Shown here piece after piece: positions 44,104-52,828 of a stretch of DNA of 64,000 bases. The stretch lies in contig NZ_CP011505.1 in assembly GCF_001028665.1 (NCBI RefSeq), positions 248,001-312,000 of the forward strand, written 5' to 3'. Positions within the stretch are counted from its first letter, which is position 1; each line of letters opens with the position of its first letter. A model generated the notes under the pieces. That model was not told the origin of the DNA and made no database searches. It saw only the letters and a list, made by a program, of their open reading frames with translations. Source of the stretch: Burkholderia pyrrocinia. GTDB lineage: Bacteria; Pseudomonadota; Gammaproteobacteria; Burkholderiales; Burkholderiaceae. The position numbers and the translations under genes were made by a program.

Positions 44104-45342
44104 ATGTCAGATACGAGCGCCACGATTCAGGAGCGGTCGGCCGATCAGAAACCGCAAGTGGCCCGCGTGATCGCCGACGATGCGCAGGCGATCGCAGCCG
44201 CGCATGCGCTGGCGCAGCGGCTTGCGGAAGGCGCTGCCGAGCGGGACCGGGAGCGCCGGTTGCCGCGCGACGAGATCGAATGGTTCTCGCAGTCGGGGCT
44301 ATGGGCGATCACGGTGCCGAAGGCATACGGCGGTGCGGGCGTATCGCATGTGACGCTCGTCGAGGTGATCAGGATTATTGCGGCGGCCGATGCGTCGCTC
44401 GGACAGTTGCCGCAGAATCATTTCGGGCTGGTCGACGTGATCGCGCTGGCCGGCACCGACGCGCAGAAACGTCATTTCTTCGCGGAAGTGCTGAGCGGCA
44501 AGCGGTTCGGCAACGGTTTCTCGGAGAAGGGCACGAAGCACGTGCTCGATCTGAAGACGCGCGTGCGCCGCGATGGCGACGGCTATGTCGTCGACGGCAC
44601 GAAGTTCTACTCGACGGGCGCGCTGTTCGCGCATTACGTGCCGGTGCTCGGTCTCGACGACGCGCAGCACGCGTGGCTTGCCTACGTGCCGCAGCCGAGC
44701 CCGAGGCTGACCGTGATCGACGACTGGTCGGGGTTCGGGCAGCGCACGACCGCGAGCGGCACGGTGGTGCTCGACGGCGTGCGCGTTCCCGCGTCGCATG
44801 TGCTGCCCGCGCAGCGCGTGTCGGACGAGCCGACGCTCAATGGCCCGCTGTCGCAGATCATCCAGGCGGCGATCGATGCCGGCATCGCGAAAGCGGCCAT
44901 CGACGATACGCTGGCGTTCGTACGCACCCGCACGCGGCCGTGGGTCGACAGCGGCGTCGAACGGGCGGCAGACGATCCGCTGATTCTCCGTGAGATCGGC
45001 CGTCTGCACATCCAGCTTCATGCGGCGGAAGCGCTGCTGGAACGTGCGGCGCGCACGCTCGACGAGATCGGCGCGCGCGGCACGGTGACCGACGACGATG
45101 TCGCGCGCGCGTCGGTCGCGGTCGGCGAAGCGAAGGTGCTGACGACCGAGATCGCGCTGCTCGCGGGCGAGAAACTGTTCGAACTGGCCGGCACGCAGTC
45201 GACGCTCGCCGAGCATAACCTCGACCGGCACTGGCGCAACGCGCGTACGCATACGCTGCACGATCCGGTGCGGTGGAAATATCACCTCGTCGGCAACTAC
45301 TACCTGAACGGCGTGCGTCCGGCGCGCCATGCGTGGAATTGA
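44104..45342 (+). CDS. sfnB: SfnB family flavin-dependent sulfur-acquisition oxidoreductase
   Basis: 412 residues, acyl-CoA dehydrogenase fold of the SfnB subfamily. VPKAYGGAGVSHVTLVEVIRIIAAADASLGQLPQNHFG, GNGFSEKGTKHVLDLKTRV, GTKFYSTGALFAHYVPVLG and LDRHWRNARTHTLHDPVRWKYHLVGNYYLNG are present by motif. SfnB proteins are induced by sulfate starvation and act in dimethyl sulfone or similar use. GGAGAG precedes the ATG. It is divergent from the DszC-DszA pair. Confidence 0.86.
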   Translation: MSDTSATIQERSADQKPQVARVIADDAQAIAAAHALAQRLAEGAAERDRERRLPRDEIEWFSQSGLWAITVPKAYGGAGVSHVTLVEVIRIIAAADASLGQLPQNHFGLVDVIALAGTDAQKRHFFAEVLSGKRFGNGFSEKGTKHVLDLKTRVRRDGDGYVVDGTKFYSTGALFAHYVPVLGLDDAQHAWLAYVPQPSPRLTVIDDWSGFGQRTTASGTVVLDGVRVPASHVLPAQRVSDEPTLNGPLSQIIQAAIDAGIAKAAIDDTLAFVRTRTRPWVDSGVERAADDPLILREIGRLHIQLHAAEALLERAARTLDEIGARGTVTDDDVARASVAVGEAKVLTTEIALLAGEKLFELAGTQSTLAEHNLDRHWRNARTHTLHDPVRWKYHLVGNYYLNGVRPARHAWN

Positions 45343-45551
45343 TCCGCGCACGTTCGTCGGCTTCAACGACGTGCTGTTTGCGCGCAAGATCGTGATCGTC
45401 GTCGGGCTCGGCGTCGCGGCGCGTGCGTGCCGGTCGCTGTTGCGGGAGATCCTGCCGCATGAGCGCGCCGGCGCGGTGATTCTCGCGTTCGCGGTGCGCT
45501 CGCGCAGATGCGACGCCGTCTGACGCAACTACGCGGCGGTGCACACGACGC

Positions 45552-46229
45552 TCACGCGTACGCGTGGATCAGCGTGTCGAGATTGCGTTGCGCAAGCGGC
45601 GTGAGCGGCGCGAATTCCGCCGATTGAAACAGCGGGACTTGCCTGCGCAGATGTTCGAGCGCCTGCTTGCGGCCGGCACGGAAGGCCGCCGACGGCGCGT
45701 CCGGATCCTGCGCCCATTCGCGTGCGATCGCGCGATCGTACTCGCGCAGCCGGTCGGGTGCGGCCGCGAGGATCGCGAGATCGGCGTCGAGAAAAATCCA
45801 CCCGGCGCGCTGCAAGCCCGGATCGGACGCGAACGTAGCGGGCAGCCGGTGCGACTTCGTCGCGAGCACGAGATCGTGTGCAGCGGACACATGCGATGCG
45901 TGCGCATGCAACCACGACTCGGTGCAGCGTTCGTTCGTGACCTGCACGAGCCAGTGCGCACTGCGCGCTTCGTTGTCCGCATAGTCCGGCAACGTCGTCG
46001 CGTAGACGAAATCGTGTGCCCATACGGCGAGCTCGATGGCCGGCCACAGTGGTTCCGCGCGATACGGCGCGAGGTGCGCGAACAGTTCCGCCAGGTGCGC
46101 GAGCGTGTGGTAGAAGCGCTGCGGCTCGTTGTATGCACGCTCGACGAGCGGCCAGACAGCAGCTGTGCCGAAGCAGGCGTCGCAGGATGCGCGCAGCGTG
46201 CGGGCGAGGTCGGGGGCGAGGGCGTTCAT
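45552..46229 (-). CDS. HD-superfamily metal-dependent phosphohydrolase (uncharacterised)
   Basis: 225 residues. RFYHTLAHLAELFAHL gives the first His pair, AVWAHDFVYATTLPDYADNEARSA the HD motif, and HLVLATKSH-like LVLATKSHRLPA and FLDADLAILA follow, as in the predicted metal-dependent HD family (COG4339). No substrate is known. The ATG at 46229 is chosen over an upstream start because the extra N-terminus lacks family features. It lies 63 bases after phzF on the same strand. Confidence 0.8.
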   Translation of the reverse strand: MNALAPDLARTLRASCDACFGTAAVWPLVERAYNEPQRFYHTLAHLAELFAHLAPYRAEPLWPAIELAVWAHDFVYATTLPDYADNEARSAHWLVQVTNERCTESWLHAHASHVSAAHDLVLATKSHRLPATFASDPGLQRAGWIFLDADLAILAAAPDRLREYDRAIAREWAQDPDAPSAAFRAGRKQALEHLRRQVPLFQSAEFAPLTPLAQRNLDTLIHAYA

Positions 46230-46292
46230 GTCGACGATCGGTTCGGGCGAGCGATGCACGCAGCATAACAAACGCGGCGGCGCGTGCTGCGT

Positions 46293-47153
46293 CTATACGT
46301 TGACGGTACCGCGCCCGAGTTCGATCACGCGCCCCCCGACACCGATTTCGCCGTTCGCGCTGACCGACAGCCGCAGCCGACAAGGCCGGCCCACGGCGTC
46401 GCCCTGCTCGACCTGAAAGGCCGCAGGCAGATCGTGTCGGGCGGCAAGCAGCCAGCCACCGAGGTTCGCACAGGCCGACCCGGTGCCCGGGTCTTCCGAA
46501 ATGCCGCCGCCCTGTTTCACGAAGAAATAGCGGGATACCACTTTCCCGGGGCGCCCGGCGTCGAACGCGAACACGTAGGCGGTCTTGCGGCCGAGACTGC
46601 TTTTCGGCCAGATGTCGACGCACGCGCTGTCGGGCTGCGCGCGGCGCACCGCGTCGGTGTCCTTGAGTGCGACCAGCAGTTGATCGGCGCCTGTATTGAT
46701 CCAGATCGGCGGTGCGAGCAAGTCGTCTTCCGTCAGCCCCAGCATTGCCGCCGTTTGGGCATCGGACAACTCGCACGCTGCCGTCTTCGGCATGCCCACG
46801 TGCGGCGCGATGAACGTCCACGCGTCGTCGTGTGCAGTGACGTGGACCACCCCGGCCTTGAATTCGAGCGCGAGCGCGTCGCCGGCACTCAGCAGGTCAC
46901 GCACGACATGCGCAGTGCCGAGCGTGGGATGGCCCGCAAAGGCCATCTCGTACCCCGGCGTGAAGATCCGTACCCGCGCGTGCGCGCGGTCAGACGGCAA
47001 CACGAAGGTCGTTTCGGACAGGTTGAACTGCACGGCCAGTGCCTGCATCGTTGCGTCGTCCATGCCGCGCGCATCTTCGAATACGCAAAGCGGGTTGCCG
47101 CCGAACGTCGATTCGGCGAATACGTTCAGCAGGCGGAAGGCATACGTGGTCAT
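46293..47153 (-). CDS. PhzF family epimerase/isomerase
   Basis: 286 residues of the diaminopimelate-epimerase-like fold. The catalytic Glu47 is in NLSETTFVLP and EDPGTGSACANLGGWL is the second-domain signature; FTPGYEMAFAGHPTLGTAHV is also conserved. Members of this family isomerise small hydrophobic acids; only PhzF itself belongs to phenazine synthesis, and no phenazine genes occur here. Probably a housekeeping or detoxifying member. Confidence 0.85.
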   Translation of the reverse strand: MTTYAFRLLNVFAESTFGGNPLCVFEDARGMDDATMQALAVQFNLSETTFVLPSDRAHARVRIFTPGYEMAFAGHPTLGTAHVVRDLLSAGDALALEFKAGVVHVTAHDDAWTFIAPHVGMPKTAACELSDAQTAAMLGLTEDDLLAPPIWINTGADQLLVALKDTDAVRRAQPDSACVDIWPKSSLGRKTAYVFAFDAGRPGKVVSRYFFVKQGGGISEDPGTGSACANLGGWLLAARHDLPAAFQVEQGDAVGRPCRLRLSVSANGEIGVGGRVIELGRGTVNV

Positions 47154-47545
47154 TCGAATCTCGCGTGGGTGTAGCGATCGCCGGTCTTTGGGCAGGGGAT
47201 TATCGGCTGTCGGTGTCGACGCCGGGAATGCATGTCGTTGCGATGCAGTACGCCATTGTGCCCGCAAGATTCGATGAAGGGTGCGGCATGCGTGCCGTTT
47301 GAATTTCATGCATGATCAGGTTTCTCCGATGTGTCGATGGCAATCCGATCCGGGAATTCAAATTCCCGTACTACCGGCGGATATTCTTGCGTTGGAGCAG
47401 GCAGTCGCGCTTGAATGCGCGCGATGTGCGGTCGCATCGCGAACACCGTTTCACCCGATTTCGCGACAACGACACCGTTCCCCGGCAACCCTGTCGGGTT
47501 GGGCGCCGCCCGGAGCTTGCAGATTCAAGCGCGCAGGAGGAAGAC
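47154..47545. other. Divergent promoter region between phzF-like and NUDIX genes
   Basis: 392 bases. A perfect inverted repeat lies at 47351-47368. I see no convincing gene. Confidence 0.5.
47351..47368. promoter_or_regulatory. Inverted repeat CGGGAATT-CA-AATTCCCG
   Basis: A perfect 8-base inverted repeat with 2-base centre about midway between two divergent genes; it may be an operator for either. Confidence 0.4.
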
Positions 47546-48151
47546 ATGGCATCCGACAGTAGTGTCCTGGAAACGATCGTGCGCGGCGTGGAACGCTTCC
47601 GGATCCCGGCCGAAACGGATTGGCCAGCGGCGAAGCGATACCTTGCGGACAACGACGGACAGTGGAAATTCTCGGCTGTCCTGGTGGCGATCGTTGCGCG
47701 GCACGAGCCGACGATCCTGCTGACCAAGCGTTCGTCGGGGCTCAGCGAATATTCGTCGCATGTGAGTTTCCCGGGCGGACGTCCGGCGGAATCCGACCGC
47801 GATATCGGCGCGACTGCATTGCGCGAAGCGTTCGAGGAAATTCGCCTCGAGCCCGGCGCGGTCCGGGTGATCGGGTGCCTGCCGATTCATAAAACCCGAA
47901 AGCGCCATCACGCGATCTTTCCTGTGATCGGCATCGTGCCGGAAACGGCCGAATGGGAAGCGGCGCCGGCCGAAGTCGAGGAGATCTTCGAGTTTCCGTT
48001 CTCCGCGCTGCTGAATCCGGATCTGCCACGGCAATACAGCGAAGGCGAACGCACGGGCGCCTGGTACTGGGCGGATCAGGCGCAGGACATCTGGGGCGTG
48101 ACCGCGTTCATCCTGAAGTCGCTGGCAGGTCTGGTTCTCGACGCTGCGTGA
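47546..48151 (+). CDS. NUDIX hydrolase, CoA pyrophosphatase type (NudL-like)
   Basis: 201 residues. ILLTKRSSGLSEYSSHVSFPGGR is the UPF0035 motif that marks CoA pyrophosphatases, and GATALREAFEEIRLEP is the core of the NUDIX box with its catalytic Glu pair. It would cleave CoA to phosphopantetheine and 3',5'-ADP. GGAGG lies before the ATG at 47546. It converges on the AraC gene. Confidence 0.85.
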   Translation: MASDSSVLETIVRGVERFRIPAETDWPAAKRYLADNDGQWKFSAVLVAIVARHEPTILLTKRSSGLSEYSSHVSFPGGRPAESDRDIGATALREAFEEIRLEPGAVRVIGCLPIHKTRKRHHAIFPVIGIVPETAEWEAAPAEVEEIFEFPFSALLNPDLPRQYSEGERTGAWYWADQAQDIWGVTAFILKSLAGLVLDAA

Positions 48152-48186
48152 CGAACGCGTGTGCTGCGATCGGGCTCCGACGCACT

Positions 48187-49164
48187 TCAATGCGAGGACA
48201 CATAAACCGCATCCTCGAATGCCTCCGGAATCGCGAAACTCGCGCGCATGCGCTGCGTTTCCTTCGCCGGCGTCAGACCGAACAGACGTTTGAATTCGCG
48301 GCTGAACTGCGACGGGCTCGTATAACCCACCGCATAGCCGGCCGCCTCGGCCGTCAGTTCCTGGCGCACCATCAGCAGCCGCGCCTGATGCAGGCGCGTC
48401 GACTTCAGGTACTGCATCGGCGACACCTGCGTGATTGCCTTGAAGTGGCTGTGAAAGCTCGGCACGCTCATGCCGGCTTCGTCGGCCAGTTGCGACACGT
48501 CGAGCGGCTGCGCGTAATCGGCATGGATCACGCGCAGCGATCGGCCGATCCGGCCGAACTGCCCGCGCATCGCGAGTGCGCTGCGCATCGCGCTTCCCTG
48601 CGCGCCGGTGAGCACGCGGAAATACAGCTCGCGAAGCAGCGCCGGGCCGAGCACCGCGGCTTCGAGCGGCCGCTGCATCGCCTCGACGAAGCGCAGCACC
48701 GACGCGTGCATCGCTTCATCCATCGGGGTCGACATCATGCTCCTGGGCGCCTGCACGTGTTCCGCCACGCCTTCGCGGTCGATCTGCGCCGCGAGCTCGG
48801 CGGCCATCGTGAAATCGAGGTGCAGATACAGCGCGAGCAGCGGGCGCTCGGGCGTTGCGTCGGTTTCCATGCTGAACGGGACGGGCACGGACACGGCGAG
48901 GTAGTGGTGTTCGTCGTACAGATAGCGTTCGCCGCCGAAGTATCCGCGCTTGCAGCCCTGGCACACGATCACGATTCCCGGGTCGTACAGGACCGGCGTG
49001 CGCGACAGTGCGCGGTTCGAACGCAGGATGCGGACGCTCGGCAGCGCGGTCAGGTTGTAGCCTTCGTCGGGCGCCAGCGTGCGCAGCAGCGTGACCAGGC
49101 GCTTCCGGTTTCGCGGTGACGGCGACAGCGACGGATGGCGGGCGGAGGTGGACTCGGTGCTCAT
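48187..49164 (-). CDS. AraC family regulator (AraC_N type)
   Basis: 325 residues. The N-terminal AraC_N domain (PGIVIVCQGCKRGYFGGERYLYDEHHYLAVSVPVPF) is followed by two helix-turn-helix motifs (LDVSQLADEAGMSVPSFHSHFKAITQVSPMQYLKSTRLHQARLL, and AAGYAVGYTSPSQFSREFKRLFG by motif). The ATG at 49164 is used; a TTG four codons upstream has no better site. It is divergent from a short-chain dehydrogenase gene, a common pairing in which the AraC protein activates the dehydrogenase. Confidence 0.87.
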   Translation of the reverse strand: MSTESTSARHPSLSPSPRNRKRLVTLLRTLAPDEGYNLTALPSVRILRSNRALSRTPVLYDPGIVIVCQGCKRGYFGGERYLYDEHHYLAVSVPVPFSMETDATPERPLLALYLHLDFTMAAELAAQIDREGVAEHVQAPRSMMSTPMDEAMHASVLRFVEAMQRPLEAAVLGPALLRELYFRVLTGAQGSAMRSALAMRGQFGRIGRSLRVIHADYAQPLDVSQLADEAGMSVPSFHSHFKAITQVSPMQYLKSTRLHQARLLMVRQELTAEAAGYAVGYTSPSQFSREFKRLFGLTPAKETQRMRASFAIPEAFEDAVYVSSH

Positions 49165-49258
49165 AGTTTTGTGCAAGAAAATCAGCGGAATCGGGCTTAT
49201 TCGACGTTGATCGTCAGACTAGTATGCATGCTTCAATCGACATTCGGGAGAAGCGAAC

Positions 49259-50092
49259 ATGGCATCCGGCAACATCATGCTCATCACCGGCGTCAGCAGC
49301 GGCTTCGGCCGCGCGCTGGCACAGGAGGCGCTCGCGGCCGGCTACACGGTGGTCGGCACCGTGAGAAGCGCGCAGGCGGCACGGGAATTCGAAGCCCTGT
49401 CCGCGCAGGCGGCTTTCGCGCGCGTGCTCGACGTGACCGACTTCGATCGCATCGACGGCATCGTCGCGGAAATCGAAGCGAATGTCGGGCCCGTGGACGT
49501 GCTGGTGAACAACGCCGGCTACGGGCACGAAGGCGTCATGGAAGAAGCGCCGCTGGCGGAGATGCGCCGGCAGTTCGACGTGAACGTATTCGGCGCGGTC
49601 GCGATGATGAAGGCCGTCGTGCCGTTCATGCGTGCGCGGCGGCGCGGCCGCATCCTGAACATCACGTCGATGGGCGGCCACATCACGATGCCGGGGATCG
49701 CTTATTACTGCGGCAGCAAGTTCGCGCTGGAAGGCATTTCCGAAACCCTCGGCAAGGAACTCGAGCCTTTCGGCATTGCGGTGACGGCCGTGGCGCCCGG
49801 TTCGTTCCGCACCGACTGGGCCGGTCGCTCGATGGCGCGCACGCCGCGCTCGATCGCCGACTACGACGCGACCTTCGACCCGATCCGCAAGGCGCGCGAG
49901 GAGAAGAGCGGCAAGCAGTCGGGCGATCCCGCGAAAGCCGCGCGGGCGATGCTCGCGGTCATCGCGGCGGAACATCCGCCCGCACATCTGTTGCTCGGCA
50001 GCGATGCGTTGCGGCTGGTGCGAGACAAGTTGTCGGCACTGGAACAGGAAATCCGTGCATGGGAGGCCGTGACGGTGTCGACGGACGGCTGA
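49259..50092 (+). CDS. Short-chain dehydrogenase/reductase
   Basis: 277 residues. MLITGVSSGFGRALAQEAL is the TGxxxGxG cofactor motif, NNAGYG follows near residue 84, Ser138 is in ITSMGGHI and YYCGSKFAL gives the Tyr-x3-Lys pair. It is a classical SDR of the oxidoreductase type that acts on an unknown carbonyl or alcohol. It faces the AraC regulator across a 94-base gap. Confidence 0.86.
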   Translation: MASGNIMLITGVSSGFGRALAQEALAAGYTVVGTVRSAQAAREFEALSAQAAFARVLDVTDFDRIDGIVAEIEANVGPVDVLVNNAGYGHEGVMEEAPLAEMRRQFDVNVFGAVAMMKAVVPFMRARRRGRILNITSMGGHITMPGIAYYCGSKFALEGISETLGKELEPFGIAVTAVAPGSFRTDWAGRSMARTPRSIADYDATFDPIRKAREEKSGKQSGDPAKAARAMLAVIAAEHPPAHLLLGSDALRLVRDKLSALEQEIRAWEAVTVSTDG

Positions 50093-50381
50093 CGGCTGAC
50101 GATCGGCCGGGCGGGGCGCACGAATCCGGATGCCCCGTTTCGCACGGGGCGTCGTTGACGCGATGCAGCACGGCAAGAAAACACCTTGATCGACAGTCGG
50201 TCCGACTTGCCGTGCATCTCGTCCGGGCGCACCGGCGTGGTGCGTATTCCAGGCGCTCATTCACCGTCAGCGGATGGTCGGCAGTCGCGGTGCACCGTCG
50301 CATCGCGGTTTCACAAAAATGCTGATAATGGCTTTCGGCCGTACGCCGTGTTCGTCCAACTCACCACAGGAGTCAATCGCG

Positions 50382-51218
50382 ATGCCATACGTCACTACGA
50401 AGGATAACGTCGAGATCTTCTACAAGGACTGGGGCCCGAAGGACGCACAGCCCATCGTCTTCCATCATGGCTGGCCGTTGTCGGGCGACGACTGGGATGC
50501 GCAGATGCTCTTCTTCGTTCAGAAGGGCTATCGCGTGATTGCGCACGACCGGCGCGGCCACGGCCGGTCGGCGCAGGTGTCGGACGGCCATGACATGGAT
50601 CATTACGCAGCGGACGCGTTCGCGGTCGTCGAAGCGCTCGACCTGCGCAATGCGGTGCATATCGGTCATTCGACCGGCGGCGGCGAAGTGGCCCGCTACG
50701 TCGCGAAGCACGGCCAGCCGGCCGGTCGTGTCGCGAAGGCGGTGCTGGTCAGCGCGGTGCCGCCGCTGATGCTGAAAACCGAATCGAACCCCGAAGGCTT
50801 GCCGATCGAGGTGTTCGACGGCTTCCGGAAGGCGCTCGCCGACAATCGCGCACAGTTCTTCCTCGACGTGCCGACCGGCCCGTTCTACGGTTTCAACCGG
50901 GCCGGCGCGACGGTGCATCAGGGCGTCATCCGGAACTGGTGGCGGCAGGGGATGGAGGGCAGCGCGAAGGCGCACTACGACGGCATCAAGGCGTTTTCGG
51001 AAACGGATCAGACCGAGGACCTGAAGTCGATCACCGTCCCGACGCTCGTGCTGCATGGCGAAGACGACCAGATCGTGCCGATCGCGGATGCCGCGCTGAA
51101 GTCGATCAAGCTGCTGCAGAACGGCACGCTCAAGACGTATCCGGGTTATTCGCACGGCATGCTGACGGTGAACGCGGACGTTCTCAACGCCGACCTGCTG
51201 GCGTTCGTGCAGGCGTAA
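50382..51218 (+). CDS. Alpha/beta hydrolase, non-haem chloroperoxidase type
   Basis: 278 residues. The Ser97 nucleophile elbow GHSTGGGE, the Asp in LHGEDDQIVP and the His in YSHGMLTV form the catalytic triad, and FHHGWPLSGDDWDAQM and AHDRRGHGRS are typical of the haloperoxidase-like esterases. They act as esterases and can form peracids in vitro. ACAGGAG precedes the ATG. The upstream 289-base interval shows no gene. A strong terminator follows. Confidence 0.86.
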   Translation: MPYVTTKDNVEIFYKDWGPKDAQPIVFHHGWPLSGDDWDAQMLFFVQKGYRVIAHDRRGHGRSAQVSDGHDMDHYAADAFAVVEALDLRNAVHIGHSTGGGEVARYVAKHGQPAGRVAKAVLVSAVPPLMLKTESNPEGLPIEVFDGFRKALADNRAQFFLDVPTGPFYGFNRAGATVHQGVIRNWWRQGMEGSAKAHYDGIKAFSETDQTEDLKSITVPTLVLHGEDDQIVPIADAALKSIKLLQNGTLKTYPGYSHGMLTVNADVLNADLLAFVQA

Positions 51219-51223
51219 CGGCG

Positions 51224-51276
51224 GCGGCAGGCGATCCGGCAGCGCCGTTGGAAACGGCTGTCGGATCGCCTGCCGC
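51224..51276 (+). terminator. Strong hairpin terminator after the hydrolase gene
   Basis: A 15-base perfect stem (51224-51238 with 51262-51276) encloses a second hairpin (GCCGTT-GGA-AACGGC). It starts six bases past the stop codon. No T-run follows. Confidence 0.75.
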
Positions 51277-51458
51277 ATCTACCGGTCCTAACCGCGTTGA
51301 GGCGGCGGCCCGGATACGTGACCCGAGGCCGAATTTCGTGATCGATCAGGCAGTGAGTCTCGCGTCGATAGTGTCGGAATCCTGCCTGGCTCGACGCACC
51401 GTGGCCGGAGGTTGATAGCGATGTGCGCCATGGAGCCGGCGCTCACCTCGATCGTCAG

Positions 51459-51655
51459 TCACTCGCGGGTGTATTCATCGATCACACCAAGCATCTTCAA
51501 CGCCCGTCCATCCACCAACTGGTCGTGCACAAAGTCGTAGCGCCAAACCGAATTCGGTTGCGTCGCACCGGGCAGGCGAATGTCGTTGCCGCAATCAACC
51601 GAAAGAAGCGCCGCGTTGCGGGCACGAATGCGTCACGCCTCACCGTTTTTTGAAC
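51459..51655 (-). mobile_element. Remnant of an IS3-family transposase OrfB
   Basis: On the minus strand one frame reads DCGNDIRLPGATQPNSVW, then RYDFVHDQLVDGRALKM, then LGVIDEYTRE, the first part of the DDE domain of IS3-type OrfB. The next codon is TGA (51461-51459) where the family has Cys (TGC), a nonsense change, and the next codons (LTIEV) still look right before homology fades. No start, no second Asp/Glu and no terminal repeats remain. Confidence 0.75.
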
Positions 51656-51738
51656 TGCAACAAACAATGGGGTTGGATTGAGAAATGAAAATCCAGCCCC
51701 TGGTGCCGAATGTCGGTAGTTTCCGGATTATTGAAAGT

Positions 51739-52011
51739 TTATCGAATGGCAAAGCGGGTGGCCGGTGAGCCATTCGCGCAATTGTTGCCGTAGACAAACA
51801 GGTTTCTATTTTCGGAATATGCCGAATAAATCAGCGGATAAACTTCCTTCGCGCTGAATGAATAGGCGCCATCGCCAATGGTCACCAGCAGGTTGCCGGT
51901 GGCGTCGGTTTCGATCTTGTCGATCTTGCCGGCCTTGCAAAGTGCCTGCGCGAAAGCGCACGAGGAGGCGAACATCAGGGCTGAAAAAAGCACGGTCGCA
52001 ATCTTTTTCAT
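51739..52011 (-). CDS. Small secreted protein of unknown function
   Basis: 90 residues. A clear signal peptide, MKKIATVLFSALMFASSCAFAQA, would be cut after residue 21 or so. The mature part of about 68 residues has two Cys (in ALCKAGKI and GNNCANGS) that may form a disulfide, plus YSFSAKEVYPLIYSAYSENRNLFVYG. TAGGAAT precedes the ATG. The gene and its upstream region are AT-rich. I do not recognise the family. Confidence 0.72.
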   Translation of the reverse strand: MKKIATVLFSALMFASSCAFAQALCKAGKIDKIETDATGNLLVTIGDGAYSFSAKEVYPLIYSAYSENRNLFVYGNNCANGSPATRFAIR

Positions 52012-52828
52012 GTTTATTCCTAGGGTAATAATGAATGGAGTAACGCGGTTTGGTGTCGCATGGCCATGCCCGGAACTACATGCCTGCTTTTCCAGATCGC
52101 TGATTTTCGAGTGTCGAGAAATATGCGATGGCCTCGTCAGGCAAAAAACTCGTGAAAATAAATGTATAAAATAATATTCTTGCACCTCCGTTGTCTCGTC
52201 GATTTGGAATCGCGATGTTGCGGCGCGGAACACAGGCTATTGATTGGATTCGATGGATTCCAATCGAATTAATTTATCGGCTTCTTGATCCGATAATTTT
52301 TTGAATTAACTATGTTTTCGTAAATTTTCGATGAAGCTGTTTTTGTTTATTGATTGCTGTTGGAATTTGAATAATCGGCGATGAATATTGATGCGATGGT
52401 TGATGGTGTTGCGAGCGGGAGGACCAGGCGCACGGGATCGCCGGCCGCACGTTTCAGCGCAACCCGTTCAAGCGCATGCCCGGATACGTCAGCCGCGGCA
52501 TCCGGCTTTCGACGAATACGTGCGGTTCGCGCACCTGCGATCAGCCGTTCGTCGAGCCGCTTCACGCGGTGTGTGTTCTCGCCGAACTTGCCTGCGCCGA
52601 GCAGGGTCGCGCAAGCGCAGGATTCGCTGAAAAGATCGACGGTGTCGACATCCATCCGCACGCTCGCGATCTGCACCTCTTGGGCGGGCCGCGTCTTGCG
52701 AAACGCGGCGAGCGCGTCGACTCCACCGGGGGCTTGCGTTTGATGCGTCCAATCGCTTTCCCTTGCTTTGTCCGCATGAGGCTGCCAATACCGGCCGGAC
52801 GCGATGTGTCGGACTGTCGACCGGGCGC
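52012..52828. other. Gene-free AT-rich region with an orphan terminator
   Basis: 817 bases. From 52140 to 52390 it is markedly AT-rich and contains inverted repeats GATTGGA/TCCAATC (52242-52265) and a canonical terminator (52274-52302) that follows no gene on its strand. The rest shows no convincing gene. A non-coding RNA is possible. Confidence 0.55.
52274..52302 (+). terminator. Canonical terminator with no upstream gene
   Basis: TTATCGG (52274-52280) pairs with CCGATAA (52290-52296), loop of nine bases, then TTTTTT (52297-52302). It reads on the plus strand, but the nearest plus-strand gene ended at 51218 and has its own terminator. It may end a small RNA. Confidence 0.55.

Larger units (their letters stand above)
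51219..51738. other. Interval with a terminator and an IS remnant
   Basis: 520 bases holding the hydrolase terminator (51224-51276) and the decayed transposase piece (51459-51655). No intact gene is seen. Confidence 0.7.

Noticed and set aside
45329..45523. 64-codon plus-strand frame after sfnB
   Set aside because: It overlaps sfnB, lacks a ribosome site and shows no family motif.
46293..47153. Phenazine synthesis from the PhzF-like gene
   Set aside because: No other phenazine gene is present, and PhzF-fold proteins are common outside phenazine pathways.
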